This document shows positions 36,502 to 46,963 of a stretch of 64,000 nucleotides of DNA, piece after piece. Where the stretch lies: the NCBI GenBank assembly GCA_023101725.1, contig JALJCO010007889.1, positions 62,001 to 126,000 on the forward strand, in the 5' to 3' direction. Made by a program: the position numbers and the translations under genes. How positions within the stretch are numbered: position 1 is the stretch's first letter; each line of letters opens with the position of its first letter. Source of the DNA: Atherinomorus stipes. Its lineage: Eukaryota > Chordata > Actinopteri > Atheriniformes > Atherinidae. A model generated the notes under the pieces. It was given only the letters and a program-made list of their open reading frames with translations, ran no database searches and had not been told where the DNA came from.

Positions 36502-36541
36502 TAGAGAGAGAGAGAGAGACAGAGAGAGAGAGAGTATAGAT

Positions 36542-36598
<57 letters not shown>
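36411..36598. repeat. Compound (GGGA)n-(GA)n purine microsatellite
   Basis: GGGA units run to about 36451, then an interrupted GA array from 36470 to 36598 with GATA interruptions. The polypurine/polypyrimidine composition can adopt triplex DNA in general. The Ser/Leu minus frame here is a shadow. Confidence 0.97.
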
Positions 36599-36603
<5 letters not shown>

Positions 36604-37724
36604 GATGTTCATCAACTTACTAGTGCTTTTTATTTAGAGACAAAATAGAAGTGCAAGTAATGATGAGTGGATTGGAAATGCAGAATAAGTAAAAAAAAAA
36701 AAAAATTGAAAAAAAAAAAGGAAAGAGATTGTTCGTCCATCCTATATTTAAGGAAAAAAGAAATGATATTTTATTAGCTTTATAATATTTTTGGTCGACT
36801 ATGTATATAACAGAAGTGGCAGCAAGACCTGAAAGACCCCACAGTTTGGTAAAAGGAGTCGACCCCACAGGCCATAAAAATGATTGCATTTCTAAGCCGT
36901 GTGTGGTTGACACCTGACTTGGTCTGTTTTTTTCCTTTTTCTTCCCCAAACTGGAGTAAAAACACCTGTTGTGGAGTTTCATTCTCACATCAGTCCGTCC
37001 AGACACCCACTGGTTTTTCTGGCTGTCACAGCTGAGTTTGAGGTCCCATCTGGTAATTTCATGTAAAGTAAGCTTCACACGGGTGAGACCTTTCGTCTTC
37101 ACAAGGTCACATGCCAGGAATCGCATGATGATGTTCTGTGTTTGTGTAAAATGTCCGACTTGAAGTTTCTGTTTAACATATCTTGCAAACTCATGAGAGA
37201 AAGATTACCGAACGTCTGAACAGCTACTATATAGCAGATAAGCATCATAAAAAGGGGAAAGGAAGAGGGGTGCATCCATACATGCCCTGAATGGTGGGAA
37301 ATGCTTTTGAAATGCTAAAATGACTGAATGGATTTGCAGTCTATATCCAAGGGGGGGGGGGGTAATATCTCCATGTTCTTACAGCTTCTGCAGTCACCTC
37401 TGTTCTTTCATTCAGGATCAGGATCTAAAAGTAAAATGAGCTGTTTGTGAGATCAGACTGGGTTCTGATTTGCATTAAAGGAGGAATCTACCTCCAAACC
37501 AGTTAAATGGCCTGTTGTGAGTGGATGGCTTTGACTGAAGCTAATGCTAATCGCACGCAGCTCATGTTTTTAACCAGACTGTAAGTTTATGATGCAGAAA
37601 GTATTTTACTTGAAATGACTTCAAGGCAGGTTCTGAGTGTTCTGCCTGTGAGGAAAATAGATTTTATCGTGTTGGGTAAAGCAGTAATAAAAGCAGATAC
37701 TAATGACAAACATTGAAAAGTGCT
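36599..37724. other. Non-coding, contains one unexplained long frame
   Basis: A 168-codon minus frame (37126-36620) starts MRFLACDLVKTKGLTRVK. Its first 100 codons look compositionally protein-like and the rest is Phe/Lys low complexity. No family was recognised. A G-run lies at 37352-37363. Confidence 0.3.
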
Positions 37725-39462
37725 GTTATTGCATAACAGCGCTATAAATGCGCCAATGCAAAAGCTATTAAACTGGGACGTGTAGTGACAAAACTCTGTT
37801 AAAGAAATAAGGAATGATTCAGAATGACATATCTTTTAAGCTGAAACAGTGTCTTTTCCCTGAAAGTTCCTTGGGTTTCATTTCTGAGGATGCTAACTGG
37901 AAGAATCTGTGCAACAACATATGAATCTGTGACTGCTTAGAAACAGAAACAGTACATTTGTCGTGTTGCTTCTACATTCAAAGTCAACTCTTCATTGCTA
38001 ATGGTTGGGAGTTTATCTCCTTATACTGTCCTTTACACTCATGCTGCAAGTTTAACGTCCAAACTGAACAGAATTTCTCAACAATTTCCACTGACTGTGG
38101 ACATAACAGAGGCAGTAAAACTAGAACGCAAATTTAAAGGACATCAATCATAAAATGTTAAGTTCCTGCTAAATTTGTATTTCCCATGATGCTTTGTAGT
38201 TTGAAATATGTTGAGTTCTGAAAATAGCTCCTCCACCTTTGTTGTTCATGCATTCAGAAGCTGGAACAAATTAATGAATTTACTTTGAGTGAAAGTCAAA
38301 ACTTATTTCAGACTAGAGAGTGTGAATTTTAAGTTGATTTAACTAAAAAACATAAGATTTTAACCTAACTTTTGTTTGTCGCGAGAATACGCATGAGTTA
38401 GACCTGTCTGTAAGCACGTTCACGAGGCAAACGTCAAAGCCCAAACAGAGTTTTATCAGTACAGACCGAGTGAAGGAAATGATGTCCCAACAGAGAAAAA
38501 CGTGATAAAAACATAACGGCACAGTTGATTGAGAGAGGGATCCGCGGAGTAAACAGGCTGGAATCTGGATGAATATAAGGAGCGGACGTGTGACGTGAAG
38601 TTAACCAAACAGTGTTAGCTTTCTGTAGCTACATTAGCAGCTTGTCCACTCGTCAACCACTGTTTACTGGTCTCTTACACAAAAGATAAGTTACAGAAGC
38701 AGCAACACTTACTGACTGCACATCCTCACTGATAAGTATAATCCACTGGTCCCTGGTAGTGCTTTCCCTCCTATTAAAGCACCGAAAACTGCTAAATTTT
38801 TGCCGAGGCGACTCCGCACGGCTATCTCCCCCCTCCCCCTCCTCGTCTGAGTTACCTGCCACGGTCTACTCTGTGGCAGGTAATCAGCTGCCTTCAGGTG
38901 GTGAAGAGGCTAGCTTAGCAGCTTGCTCGCAGCCTCTCTAGTTCACGTCATAACAGCTGGTCATAACTCCTCCGCGGCAGGTAATCAGCTGCTTTTACAG
39001 TAGGTGGCGCTAAAGAGGCTAGCTTAGCAGCTGCTAGCAGCCTCTCTAGTTCACGTCATTCGGAGAAAGAAATTCAATTCACGTAGGCTACTGTGGAGAG
39101 CGTGTGCTTGTGGCCGATTCTGGTAAGAAGAGAGTGCCCGCACTCAAAGACGAAGTTACTTTCACTCTCCGGAGAAGTATGAAAGCGTGAGTTCAAATCC
39201 ATGGGAAACTTGGCAGCTTTATGCTTTCACAATTGAGATAATATTCTACGGGATTGAGCTTAACTGTTTTCAGCTGTGAGCGACAATCAGCATCCTGACC
39301 AATGAAAACCCAGGAAACATGCAGGAAAAGGCACTGTTTCAGCTTTAAACATGTGGTGCCATTTTCAATCATTCTTTATTTCTTTAACAGGGTTTTACCG
39401 CTTACGCATCCCAGTGTAATAGCTTTTGCATTTGTCCATTCACAGCGCTGTTATGCAATAAC
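37725..39462. mobile_element. 1.74-kb DNA transposon-like element with about 54-bp inverted ends
   Basis: The left end (37725-37778) starts GTTATTGCATAACAGCGCT. The right end (39409-39462) is its inverse, with shared inner blocks AATGCAAAAGCTATTA and CTGGGA. No target duplication is obvious and no transposase frame is present, so the superfamily is undetermined. The interior holds a CpG-bearing segment from 38560 and a tandem duplication at 38875-39059. Confidence 0.7.
38875..39059. repeat. Tandem duplication inside the 1.74-kb element
   Basis: Units 38875-38951 and 38976-39059 both contain GGCAGGTAATCAGCTGC, GAGGCTAGCTTAGCAGCT and CAGCCTCTCTAGTTCACGTC, at a period of about 100 bp. Each unit also folds on itself (GAGGCTAGC with GCAGCCTC). 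Confidence 0.85.
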
Positions 39463-39479
39463 GTAAGCAGCGTTAGGGA

Positions 39480-39895
39480 GTGGTTAGCCATCCCTATGCT
39501 GCCATAGAGGGACGTCCCATGATGCACTCTGCTCCTCTTTTCCCTCTCATTGTTGTCTTTTTATTTCCAGGTATAAACAACTTTTTTCCAGTTTTGCTGG
39601 ATAAAAGTTGCAGTCCCTTTTGGTCTCTTACTGGTCCTCTCCACTCTAATCAGTTGAGGCAATGAGCCGAGTTCTGATGGAGGTTTTTCCTTCATGTTAA
39701 AAGTTGTTTTTTGCCTTTCCACTGTTGCCCGTGCCTCATGCAGCTCAGGATGGAGGACTGCTTTAAAGTCTAGATTTGATCCACTCTTTTGGTTTCCTTA
39801 GCAAGGCTATACTGCATATTATTTGTCTGTGAAGTGCCCTGAGATGACTTTGGTGTGAATTGGCACTGCACAAGTAAAGCTGAATTGAATTTCAT
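39480..39895 (+). mobile_element. LINE (L2/CR1-type) 3' UTR remnant
   Basis: The order CTCTAATCAGTTGAGGCAAT, GTTCTGATGGAGG, TTTTTTGCCTTTCCACTG, GAAGTGCCCTGAGATGACTT and GTGAATTGGCACTGCACAAG matches the 3' UTR and tail of abundant fish non-LTR elements that end in GGCGCTATATAAATAAA-like sequence. No coding part was seen upstream. Confidence 0.75.
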
Positions 39896-40289
39896 TTACT
39901 TGTAAAGCTTATGTGTTACAATTCATTTGGAAATGGCTGATTCATAGACCTATTTTTTTCTTTCTTTCTTTCTCTTTTATTTCATTCATGGTTTACATAA
40001 TTTATGTAATTATTTATTTAATTATTTCAATATAATTTTACTATACACCACAAATTAAAAGGAGCAGGAAGAAGATAGATTTGTAACACCTGCCTCTTTC
40101 TGTACATATTTTTCTGTACATATATTTTGTTGTACCAAAAGTACACCAAATCAGTTACATAGAAGAGAAGGCAATAAACAAAGTACTAATACAAGTCATA
40201 TATTTCATCCGTCTTCTAGTGCATAAGAGCTAATTCTATCTTTCTTAAACATTTTATGAAACAGAAATCAAGGGTGTCATACCCCTACC

Positions 40290-40455
40290 CTAGGTATGAA
40301 TGTAAGTGTGAATGGTTGTCTGTCTCTCTGTGTTGGCCCTGCGACAGACTGGCGACCTATCCAGGGTGTACCCCACCTCTCGCCTGATAATAGCTGGGAT
40401 AGGCTTCAGCAACCCCCGTGAGCCTGAACTGGATAAGCGGTACAGAAAATGATGA
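40290..40455 (+). mobile_element. RTE-type LINE 3' tail or derived SINE
   Basis: GAATGGTTGTCTGTCTCTCT, CGACAGACTGGCGACC, TCCAGGGTGTACCCCACCTC, GCTGGGATAGGCTTCAGC and GATAAGCGGTACAGAAAATG are diagnostic blocks of this very common fish family. The tail ends in GATGATGACGA rather than a clean ATGG repeat. Confidence 0.85.
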
Positions 40456-40761
40456 TGACGACAACCAGGCTGATGTCATCTCCCATAGTCGCAGAGTTAT
40501 GAAACGATAGTTCTGTTTCATTCCTTCTGTAAACAAAGCTCCTCGCGCTCTTCACAGGTCGAGTCCTAATGACAATTGTCAATCAGGTTACGTGCAGGCC
40601 AGCTGGCTGGCAGTCTTTCAGGAAATCACAGAACCACAGTTACCCACGTAATTTTCGTTATAGCTGGTGTTTACCTTTCAATAAGCCGTGGTATGTGGTG
40701 ACAGCTGAATACGTTCATGGTTAGACAGGGTTAACACTGCAAATAAATGTAAATAAAGTAA

Positions 40762-40797
40762 ATTCTTCTTCTTCTACTACTTCTTCTTCTTCTTCTG
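40762..40797. repeat. (TTC)n microsatellite
   Basis: TTC units interrupted by TACTAC in the middle. Confidence 0.9.
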
Positions 40798-40902
40798 AAT
40801 TACCAGACTGAATGCCGCTTTGGTGTAATGCTGCCCCCACAATTTGAAGATGTATCTAAGGGTGTCCCATTTCCAAGTCACAAAATAGCCCTTAACACTT
40901 GG

Positions 40903-41493
40903 AGCCTGTCTCAAACCGCACACTTGCCAGAGTGCACTGGAATTCAGTGCGTAGTGCGCACTGTGTACTTCGTTTGTCGTGCAAACTGTTGTCCCTACAT
41001 TGCTGACCCAAACAGAGCACTGCATGTACAGGAAGTGACGGACTAGCATTGCCCGCTAACGTAAGCTAACTCTACTGAGCTGGTATAACCGCAGCCTCAA
41101 ACACATGACCAGATCATAACTGTCATCAGGGAGTGAACAGCTTGGTAGCATGCCACAATAAACATTAGTAATTATGTCTAAATCATTTCATAAACGTTAC
41201 TTAAATCAGTACAATACCACCTCCAATGCAGCAGGGGTCACCACCGCTTTGTTCACTGCCATTATTCTGCTCTGAAAACAGTTCGAAAGTCCCGCCTCTT
41301 CCCCTACGTCAGCAAGATGGCGTCTGTTTAGTGCCAGTAGTGTGCTTCGTTTTGCACTGCATTTTTGGGTGTGATTAGTGCGACATCCTGGTACTTTCAG
41401 TGCACTGAATTTTTGGCTTAAAAGACACCATGTGTGCACTACACACTCAAAAACAGTGTTTGAAGTTGTCAAGTGCGCGGTTTGGGACAGACC
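40903..41493. mobile_element. TIR element, 591 bp, flanked by CTTGG
   Basis: CTGTCTCAAACCGCACACTTG on the left (40906 on) is inverted as CAAGTGCGCGGTTTGGGACAG on the right. CTTGG flanks both sides (40898-40902 and 41494-41498). The surrounding flanks carry GGGCTA/TAGCCC-type motifs, so it may be nested in a second MITE spanning about 40858-41575. No transposase is encoded. Confidence 0.65.
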
Positions 41494-41679
41494 CTTGGTT
41501 TTGAGGGCTACTAATTTTGAGGGTTGAGCTTGAGGGTTAAGATAGGAATTAGAATTGGCCCAAACACAAACATTTCAAATTGTCTCAGTTAAATGAGATC
41601 CATCTCTGTTGCAGCCACATTCTGATTCTAGCTTCATTCTTTTTTCTTTTTTTTTACAAATCTTACCAATGTAAACCTT

Positions 41680-42124
41680 TTAAGGATAAGTTTCTTTTTT
41701 TTTCTTTCATCCTAGACCTTATTTCTAGGAGTTTATATGTGCATTTACTCACCGGTAAAGCTTCTGCATCACTTTGACTCCTTGGGAAGATATAACGTTG
41801 AGTCGCTTTTCGGTGAACGTCCAGTATGATGGCGGAGACAGGGCAACCACTATATTAGACATTATCTGCAGCAAAACTCCTTGATTTTTGCCAATATTTT
41901 AAGTTGAATGAACGAACAAATGAGCACTGTTGTTCTGTGAGTCCAGATTTAGCTTTCTGTTAGATATCAGGGCGTTCTATACACTTTTCGGGGCCGCGCG
42001 TTCACGACTCAATGTAATATCTTCCCAAGGACTCAAAGTGATGCAGAAACATTACCGGTGAGTGAATGCACGTATATAGTCCTAGAAATAAGGTCCAGGT
42101 TGAAAAAAGAAACTTATCCTTTAA
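41680..42124. mobile_element. T2/Kolobok-like MITE, 445 bp, with arms of about 130 bp
   Basis: TTAAGGATAAG at the left and CTTATCCTTTAA at the right are flanked by TTAA (41680-41683 and 42121-42124). The inverted similarity continues for about 130 bases on each side: CTTATTTCTAGGA, TTTACTCACCGGTAA, CTGCATCACTTTGACTCCTT and GGGAAGATAT. This is the most complete copy of the family also found at 19646 and 31261. It encodes nothing recognisable. Confidence 0.8.
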
Positions 42125-42639
42125 GCATTCGGGCTACATCCACACATCATCACCAGGCAGCTTCATAGTCTGTCATGGAAATCTCAGAAGACCTGGGTAA
42201 TGTTTGGCTCACTGTGACTCACTGGACAATGTCAGAGGATGGATGAAGGTGAAGATGAGTTTGCCCCATACTGAAGGCACCATGCAGGGGAGAGCATCTG
42301 CTGTCTGCATGCTGCAGAATACATCAACCGTGATGACAGCAGTGGACTCAGAAACCTTTGAACCGCAAAAGTGTTACATACATGTGCAACACATGCGGCA
42401 TGGAGAAGGATGGATGTCATCAAAATGGCATCAGTAAGCAGAATAAGAGGAGTTTACATGTGTAGTTACTTGAGACAGTTAAAACTGACATCAAATCCAC
42501 AGTGACCTTTACCTTCCTTATTATAGATCCACAGAAATACAACTGATGACGCCAAACGGAAAGCAAAGTTTTATATAAGTAACGTGCTTAACTCTGCTGT
42601 CACTGAGCTCATTAAACAGAAATAGACAGCTTTGTGCTT
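42125..42639. other. Non-coding; nothing recognised
   Basis: Overlapping short frames on both strands at 42204-42437 are not gene-like. Confidence 0.3.
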
Positions 42640-43110
42640 TCATCCAAATCCATAATTGCACTATCTAAGCACAGCACAGACATGCAAGCTATCTAAAGAT
42701 GTGATGTGCTTGAGTGATATCTTGAGGGGGAGTGTTTGTAATGAACATGTCCACTCTCCTGGATGGCCCTGCAGGCAGGGGCTCAGGCCTTTGTTTTTGA
42801 TCTTCCCCCGGCTGCCTGATGCATTAACTCACTTCTTTCAGCAGATCCAGTCATAAATGACTCACATCATTTTTCATATTGGGGAGCAGCACTGAGATGC
42901 ATCGTAAAATCTGGCCCCGCAGCCCTCGCTGGGCAATGTGACTCTTTAGTACATTAAAGCACCCATCTCAACACAGATGCATTTAAAAGCAGACAGTGAC
43001 ATATTACAGTTACCGTGATGTTGTGCATTAGTGGGGCATTATGTTGCTCTTAGCACATAATGTTATTGAAGTTGCACTGAATGCAAATTAATGTTAAATG
43101 GCTGGCAGTA
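42640..43110. other. Possible conserved noncoding element
   Basis: A long repeat-free block containing motifs such as TCATAAATGACTCACATCAT, GAGATGCATCGTAAAATCTG and ATGCAAATTAATG (octamer/homeodomain-like). Its texture resembles deeply conserved vertebrate enhancers. Conservation was not testable. Confidence 0.25.
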
Positions 43111-45102
43111 TGAGGCAGAAAGATTTTTAGGCTGCTGTTTTTTTTAAAGAAAGAAATGTATTTAAAGGTTTCCACTGCATTAGCAGACCACTGGTGGGCT
43201 CAGATTATGTCACATCTAGTGGAGTGGAGGGATAAAATTCCCACATCAGACTGTTTCTGGTTTTCATGCACGTTGAACCTGTTATTATGCCGGATTTCCT
43301 CAAATGTGTGTGCTTTCAACGTTTTTAATCAAAATATCACTTTTTTGTTTTTGTTTTGTGTAAGTTTCTCCTTTATTCTGGTCATTTTATGGGTAAATTT
43401 AATGGCAGCTGTCACATGAAAATTTTATCCTGTATTAAGTTTTCTGACAATTCAAATATCTGGATGCATTCTTTGTTTTGACTCCAGACCTTTACATTGG
43501 ACCAGAATTACCTGACTTAAGTTTGTTCATCGAAAGTGGACAGAGGTCCAGTTTGTCTAAAAAATATTGAAGCCGTGACCTGACTTTATCCATGACAACA
43601 GTGTCCAAATGTTTGACTTCATTGTAATTTTCTATTTTGATGCATAAAAGCACTACTGTAAGAAGAAAGCTGAAAGTATTTTATTTTGAAAAGTATGTGG
43701 ACGATTGCTTTCTGCAGCTCATGTGAGTTATGCAGCAATGAAAGTAACTAAATGTCTCAGGTAACTGATCCAGTATGTGCATCAGGTGGAGGAGTTGTAC
43801 CCAAGTCCTTTTTTTCCCTTCAATTTTCTTCATTTTGGATGATTTTTGACTGTTAGCGAGATGTAATTAAGGGGGGGCAGTAACTTTTTATGGACTTTAG
43901 CTTTCCATGTTTTCCTGATGACAGTTGAATGTTACCATTAGCCCACATGAGAGAGACCTTTGTTTTAGGAATGTTCACAACTAATCAATTGGTTGATTAG
44001 TCAAAATGGCACACAAATATTTTAGTTTGTTTTTTGTTTGTTTTTTGTTTTTGTTTTTTTGGTAATTCTTTCTTGTGTAGATGTGATTTTCATGCTTTGG
44101 CAGTTGTTGTAATTCAGGTTGTTCTCAGCTTGCTTGTCCCCACTAGGTACTCCTGATGATCATCAGCTTTGTTTTCCAGCAAAGACTGTGGGATGGTTTC
44201 TGTTGTGTATGTGCAGGTGTAGCAGTTGGCTTTGGTGCATCTTTCTTTTTTTTTCTCTTTCCACTCTCTTTTTTGTTCATGTTCTCTTCTTATCCTTTCT
44301 TTCCCTAGCCTTCTCTTTCCCCTTGTCAGGTCCAGCCATATGTAAAACTCAGTTATAAACAAGCATTCAGTAAAATTAACTAACTAAATCCCTCCACAAT
44401 TCTTTGTAAAAGCCTTTCTGTCTCACTTAGCCTTTTGCTCCCCTATAGAGACAGTAAGCAAGTCCCAATTTCAAATACAGAGGACATTACATAAAAGCGT
44501 CTTTTTTAAAATTTTCTTTATGAAAATGATTGAACCTTAAAAGAAATCTTACAAATGTCAAGTAAAGACTTTTATACTAAAGAAAAACCTTGATTTTACC
44601 AACAGGAAAATGATATCTGTCTAAAATTGATTCACTTTTCTGGTTGTTGTAAAACATAGAAATTGAAATGTTTTTGAAAAGACGTGAATATGCTGTTTTG
44701 GCCACATCGCCAAAACTGCAGCATCTAAAAGGGACAGCAGTATTCAGATACAATAAATAATACTTGACTAATATATTCTAATACTTATTTACTTCCTCCT
44801 CCTTTTTGAACGTGAACATGGTAATTTATTTATTTTTTCTCTCTTCTTTCTTCTTTTTATGTGTGACACATTTATTAATTTATTTGATTCATTTTTTAAC
44901 TCCGTGTTTGAGATAATAGCAGTACCAGTAATGATACCAGTAATTGGGATCTGAGACTCATGTCATCCACAGGGGACAAAAATGAGTTGTCATCGGATCT
45001 TTTACCATAGCAAAGGCAACACATCAGAACAGCACAAACCCTTCAAGAGTAAAAGACGGAAGATAACGGAAAATAAGTGGTTTGCCAAATGCTCCTCTGG
45101 GT
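43111..45102. other. Non-coding; GTTTTTT-rich patch
   Basis: A (GTTTTTT)n-like patch occurs at 44025-44061. Frames at 44114-44362 overlap on opposite strands and are rejected. Confidence 0.3.
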
Positions 45103-45149
45103 GCGGTGTTTGCTTCACGTAGAATCGTGCTACGTGAAGTAAACACTGC
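45103..45149. repeat. 20-bp hairpin with two mismatches
   Basis: GCGGTGTTTGCTTCACGTAG, loop AATCGTG, then CTACGTGAAGTAAACACTGC. The inner 10 bp are perfect. It may be a foldback element or a template-switch scar. Confidence 0.85.
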
Positions 45150-46388
45150 TGCAACTAGCAGCTAGACCTGACCTACTTTCTGATCCATCTACTGTACAAT
45201 GAAACACTATAAAGGCCACACAATGATAAAAAAACAAAAAAAAAACAGATGTAAAACACTGATGGAACACACACATTATATGAATAAGTTCTAACACACG
45301 TTTATCATTTCTAGGCAATTTTTTGTGAAAATTAGACTTTAATAGACCCAGATTCTTTTAAATCAAACAGTCCATCTGCTTCTGGTTTTAATCCAACTTA
45401 TTCTACTTCCATTAAAAAAATTGTTTCCTAATCGAGGTACACTTTTTCCCCACACAGTTATAAAGTGAGATAAAAAATTTCCTCAGTAAATGGGTAAAGG
45501 AGTACAGCGCAAGTTCCAGGTTGTTTTTCCAGAAATGCCCCCCTCCCCTCCCCCCTCCCCTCGGCGACAAGTGGAAGTGATGCTAATGTTGTGCACACGC
45601 ATTAGCTGCTTTGACTGCGTTGGTCTCTAACTTTGGGCTCAGACTGAATATGGCGTGGGTTAAATTAGAGTCACCATGTCTACTGAAGTAATAAAGTTAA
45701 AAATCTGCAAGTTGTTTACAGTTTGACCATTGAGTAAACTGACGGACTATATGCTAACGGTAGAAACAGGCTAACGCTGGCTTGTAGTTCAAATATCTAA
45801 ATTCACAGGCTGAGACTACGATTACCTTATAAAATTACCACATCAACTAAATTTAACAAGTTGGCAAGAGTGTATCTCTCCCCGGGAACAGTCATATGGC
45901 TGTCATACTGCTACATTTACATGCTAAAACTTAGCATTGCAATATTATGCATCCTTATTTCCGTCATACATCACATTTACCTTGTTAGTAAGAAGAAAGC
46001 CAACTGCGGGTCCTGTTTTTCCCAGACTAGATCGAACTCCCTCCAATTAAAAAAAAAGAAAAAAAGAAAGCTGCTCAGTTGTTTACTCCCGTCTTACTCC
46101 GGTGCCGCCGGTGTTGTGCCAAAAAACGCCCCCCCGCCATAGGGACCGGTCAGACTCCAGTTTGGATCTCTGCATCTTACAAGACAAAACTTTTCTTCTT
46201 TGTCTCACTGGAGTCTGAGTTGGGGTTTGAGAGGCACCTGCTCTCCATCTCTTAGCAGCAGTTGGTGTTGTCTCAATACCGGTGCAGGTGCAGCCAGACA
46301 AACAAGAACATGCAGCTCGTCTCCCTCCACAGGCGCCCCCTGAGGCTATGTGCCCAAATTTCTCGCATTGATCATTCAGAAACAGTAT
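45150..46388. other. Non-coding, with C-rich and A-rich runs
   Basis: A CCCCTCCCC-type run lies at 45539-45561, an A/G run at 46050-46070 and a C-run at 46129-46135. Some CpG occurs from 46080 to 46340. No family was recognised. Confidence 0.3.
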
Positions 46389-46411
46389 AAAAGATAAGAT
46401 AAGATAAGATA
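46389..46411. repeat. (AAGAT)n microsatellite tail
   Basis: Four to five GATAA units form the 3' tail of the adjacent LINE. Confidence 0.85.
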
Positions 46412-46963
46412 AAGATACTTTATTGATCCCCGAGGGGAAATTCATGAGCTAACAAGACCACCGCAGTAAAGAAAGATCAGCTCATTCTACACATCAGGCA
46501 GTTGTAAGAGCATGTGGAGGAAAGAAAAGAATAGTATTTAACATTTAAACTTGCGCAATGCACCTTTAACTAAGTGTAATAGTCTTGCATTATTTATAGG
46601 AAATCCAGACTTTGGAGCAGCAATCCATTCTCGCCAGCAGAGCTGTCAAAAGGAAAAACTTTCCCTTTTTCCTTCCAGGTAGAAGTATACGGATTGCTCG
46701 TTATTCTGATTTTGCAAGAACAGACTCGGTTTGTTCATTCTGTCCTTGATGACTTGGTTTGGAGTAAACGTCTGTGGTCTGAGAAGCCTACAGAATATCG
46801 CTGTAGATTTTATGTGCCGATACCACCAGTGCCACAAAGCTAACAAATGCCCGGTTACTTTCCTCTCTGCACTTAGTGCAGTAATGCAACTGTAATGACT
46901 CTCAGAGCTTAACTGTATGTCCCTCATGGCATTTACAATATTTGCTGAAATAGAATAAAACAT
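46389..46963 (-). mobile_element. Rex1/Babar-like LINE 3' end
   Basis: On the minus strand the region ends AATTTCCCCTCGGGGATCAA followed by TAAAGTATC and (TTATC)n, the known 3' terminus of fish Rex1-type LINEs. Upstream (46963-46646) a 105-codon minus frame contains TPNQVIKDRMNKPSLFLQNQ, which could be the decayed ORF end, but I am unsure of that part. The 5' limit is a guess. Confidence 0.6.

Noticed and set aside
36397..36615. Ser/Leu repeat protein
   Set aside because: Translation of the (GA)n/(GGGA)n microsatellite.
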